Shown here one piece after another: positions 62,012 to 64,000 of a stretch of 64,000 nt of DNA (its first letter is position 1; every line of letters starts with the position of its first letter). The notes beneath the pieces were generated by a model. The model worked only from the letters and a program-made list of their open reading frames with translations, was not told the origin of the DNA and ran no database searches. Origin of the DNA: Anaerovibrio lipolyticus LB2005 (lineage in GTDB: Bacteria; Bacillota; Negativicutes; Selenomonadales; Selenomonadaceae); contig NZ_KK211304.1 of the NCBI RefSeq assembly GCF_000621545.1, positions 1 through 64,000 on the forward strand, in the 5' to 3' direction. The position numbers and the translations under genes are program-made.

Positions 62012-64000
62012 ATGTCTATGGTAGTAAAAAACAATGTAAATGCTCTGAACACCCTGAATGTACTGAACAAGAACCAGTCGGCTTTAGCCAAGAGCCTTCA
62101 GAAGGTTTCTTCCGGCATGAAAATCAACAGCGCTGCTGATGATGCTTCTGGTTATGCAATTTCCGAGCGCATGAGAGTTCAGATTCGTTCTCTGGATCAG
62201 GCAAATGCCAATACCCAGAACGGCAGCTCCATGATGAGGACTGCTGAGGGTGCTGTAAGCTCCACTGTGGAAATCCTCAAGACCTTAAAGGAAAAAGCGA
62301 TCAGCGCAGCAAATGATTCAAACACTGACAATGACCGCCTTACCATTCAGAAGGAATTGGATCAGTCAATTGACCAGATTAATGATAATGCCAATGTAAC
62401 CTTTAACGGCAAGTACCTGTTGGATGGTTCCAAGAATAACAAGGGCGAGGCCACCTTTACTGCATTGACCAATCAGAATTTGGACAAGAGCACCACTGCC
62501 GATACAAAGCTAACCGCATTGAAGGCCCGCAATGGAGACTCTCTGGAACTTACTGAAACTGACCAGATTACGGTATCTTATGTTCAGGCGGGTAAGACCT
62601 ACTCTGCTACCTTCCAGGTGGGTGACAAGACCTTGCAGGACATCTTCAACGAAGCAGAAAATATTGACAAGGATAGTCAGATTTTTGCTACTTCTTCCAA
62701 CGAAGCTGTTCAGAAGGCCAGTGGTGTAACTAATGCTTCCACCTCGGCCGCCGAGAACAAGGCTATTGATTACTTGAAGAATCAATTAGCTACAGGCGGC
62801 GTGGATATTAAGGACGCAGCGGGTGCGTCGATTACTACAGTAACTGCCGATGGTGGAACTGTTACCCTTGCTGATGCTAATGACTATGGCGACGAAGAAG
62901 GTGCTCTCCACAAGGCAGTAAGAGAAGCTCAGAAGGCTGTCGATAAGGCAACTGCAGCCGTGGGTACGTATACTTCTGGAGCAACCACCAACAGTGGCAC
63001 TGCAGGTACTCTCGGTGCTGCGTTAGAAAAAGCTGGCATTTCCTGGGATGGTTCAGCAGCTTCCTTGAATACTGCTAACATGGAAGAAAAATTGCAGGCC
63101 GCTTATGCGGACCCAACAAATGATGGATTAAAGGAAGCAGTAGCTGCTTATAGAGAATCTGTCAAGGATTTGGATGTTGCTCAGGAGCAGCAGGTAAATG
63201 CCAATGCAGATTACGTCAAAGCAAGTGATCAGCTGGAAGCATTGACTAAAAATCAGGCTGTAAGCAGTGCTCAGGATTCTGTAAAGGCATTGCATGGTGC
63301 ATTAGAGACTGTCATGTCTGCTAAGATTGATGATGCCACTACTAATGCAAAATTGGCTTATAAAGATGTTGTTCTCAAGGATGATGGTACTGTTGACGCC
63401 ACTAAGTCAACTGATCATGCAGCGGCCAGCACCACCGCCGATCTGAGAGAGGCTATGAAAAAGGCTTTCTCTGCAGCATTGGACAGTGTTGAAGCTTTGG
63501 GTAAAGACGCTGGAGCAACGAATGCAATAGCAGTATTTAAGGGTGGAGCCGACGGTGATGCAGCTTTGCTGTCTAACACGGATATAGCTTCTTACAAGAG
63601 TGCTATTGGTGCTGTAGCCACTGCAAAAACAGCCTTGGCAAATGATACAGCCTCAGGCTCCAAGAATGCTGATGGTACTAATCGGACCATTAAAGATGCC
63701 CTAAAATCAGCTCAGGAGGAAGTTGTTTCTAAGTTCAACGGTCCTCAGCTGATGACTGGTGCTAATGTTGGTATCAATGGTGCTGGTCATGTCGTTACCA
63801 CCGCTAGTGGTGAAAACGCTATAACTGTTACTGCCAACGCATCTGGTATAGCTGGACAGATTTCCGGCCTTAATATCCGCATTGCTGATGCGCAGGGCAA
63901 TTTGAAGAAATCCGCTGAAGCATCACTGGACGCTTTTGAGGAAACCGTTCGTGCCCAGAACAAGTCTGATGACAATGCCATCAATCTGCAGGTTGGTGCC
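62012..64000 (+). CDS. Flagellin with very large variable region (partial, at least 663 aa)
   Basis: The filament subunit. The N-terminal D0/D1 region (1-135) is classic: MVVKNNVNALNTLNVLNKNQ, LQKVSSGMKINSAADDASGY, then ERMRVQIRSLDQANANTQNG. A surface-exposed, Ala/Lys/Asp/Thr-rich region of roughly 500 residues follows, with helical and coiled-coil character (AVREAQKAVDKATAAV). The C-terminal D1 is just starting (NAINLQVGA) when the window ends, so the full protein is probably over 750 residues. AAGGAGG lies 8 bases before ATG 62012. The frame is open to the window edge. XRE operators and a sigma-28-like element lie upstream. Confidence 0.93.
   Translation, partial: MSMVVKNNVNALNTLNVLNKNQSALAKSLQKVSSGMKINSAADDASGYAISERMRVQIRSLDQANANTQNGSSMMRTAEGAVSSTVEILKTLKEKAISAANDSNTDNDRLTIQKELDQSIDQINDNANVTFNGKYLLDGSKNNKGEATFTALTNQNLDKSTTADTKLTALKARNGDSLELTETDQITVSYVQAGKTYSATFQVGDKTLQDIFNEAENIDKDSQIFATSSNEAVQKASGVTNASTSAAENKAIDYLKNQLATGGVDIKDAAGASITTVTADGGTVTLADANDYGDEEGALHKAVREAQKAVDKATAAVGTYTSGATTNSGTAGTLGAALEKAGISWDGSAASLNTANMEEKLQAAYADPTNDGLKEAVAAYRESVKDLDVAQEQQVNANADYVKASDQLEALTKNQAVSSAQDSVKALHGALETVMSAKIDDATTNAKLAYKDVVLKDDGTVDATKSTDHAAASTTADLREAMKKAFSAALDSVEALGKDAGATNAIAVFKGGADGDAALLSNTDIASYKSAIGAVATAKTALANDTASGSKNADGTNRTIKDALKSAQEEVVSKFNGPQLMTGANVGINGAGHVVTTASGENAITVTANASGIAGQISGLNIRIADAQGNLKKSAEASLDAFEETVRAQNKSDDNAINLQVGA

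Overview
The window reads as chromosomal DNA of an anaerobic, flagellated, diderm Firmicute of the class Negativicutes (Selenomonas/Anaerovibrio-like; this placement is an inference). It rests on a Firmicutes-style gene order, moderate GC, a one-subunit pyruvate:ferredoxin oxidoreductase, long RpoB/RpoC with lineage-type insertions and a very large flagellin. Nearly all genes lie on the + strand; the one clear exception is an XRE regulator at 61.3-61.7 kb.

Layout. 0-0.7 kb: the 3' end of a 23S rRNA gene, a 5S gene, a terminator, and a scrambled 5S-derived remnant carrying two perfect hairpins. 1.0-4.4 kb: a chemoreceptor and a secreted DUF3298-type protein. 4.4-8.1 kb: a promoter overlapped by a Fur-box-like palindrome drives four genes: a small membrane protein, two HMA2-type membrane proteins with GRxR motifs and no CxxC, and a P1B-type ATPase with SCGLKL in place of CPC. 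This looks like a ferrosome (Fez) iron-storage organelle locus and is the most interesting system in the window. 8.2-8.9 kb: an HPt protein, tRNA-Pro and tRNA-Arg. 8.8-12.2 kb: a small island bounded by duplicated copies of the tRNA-Arg terminator. It holds a DUF3990 (ADP-ribosyltransferase-like)/unknown/UPF0175 module and an AbiE-type toxin-antitoxin pair. 12.4-16.3 kb: two more chemoreceptors sharing an upstream box.

16.4-24.4 kb: an L,D-transpeptidase, a truncated PreA-like iron-sulfur protein, an unusual Clp-like AAA / receiver-like / FtsH-like AAA / M41 protease chimera, a pantothenate symporter pair and an alanine/glycine symporter. 24.5-28.4 kb: a second, identical tRNA-Pro and nifJ. 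28.6-41.3 kb: a long collinear block: def-fmt-DUF116-rsmB-rlmN, then two FHA proteins, PP2C phosphatase, FtsW/RodA, class B PBP and PASTA kinase, then rsgA-rpe. The middle part couples cell-wall synthesis to Ser/Thr phosphorylation in an order resembling Actinobacteria. 41.3-49 kb: queC-folE2, two membrane proteins, a secreted glucosaminidase-domain protein, an ABC-F ATPase and a DEAD-box helicase.

49.1-61.3 kb: four tRNAs (Tyr, initiator Met, Thr, elongator Met) followed by rpmG-secE-nusG-rplK-rplA-[L10 leader]-rplJ-rplL-rpoB-rpoC. The rpoB leader contains a possible 23-codon ORF. 61.3-64 kb: the XRE regulator and a divergent large flagellin gene cut by the window end. Matching 15-bp palindromes lie exactly in the spacer of a consensus promoter and again just upstream of the flagellin start, which suggests direct control of motility by this regulator. 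No CRISPR array, integrase, transposase or prophage structural gene was seen.
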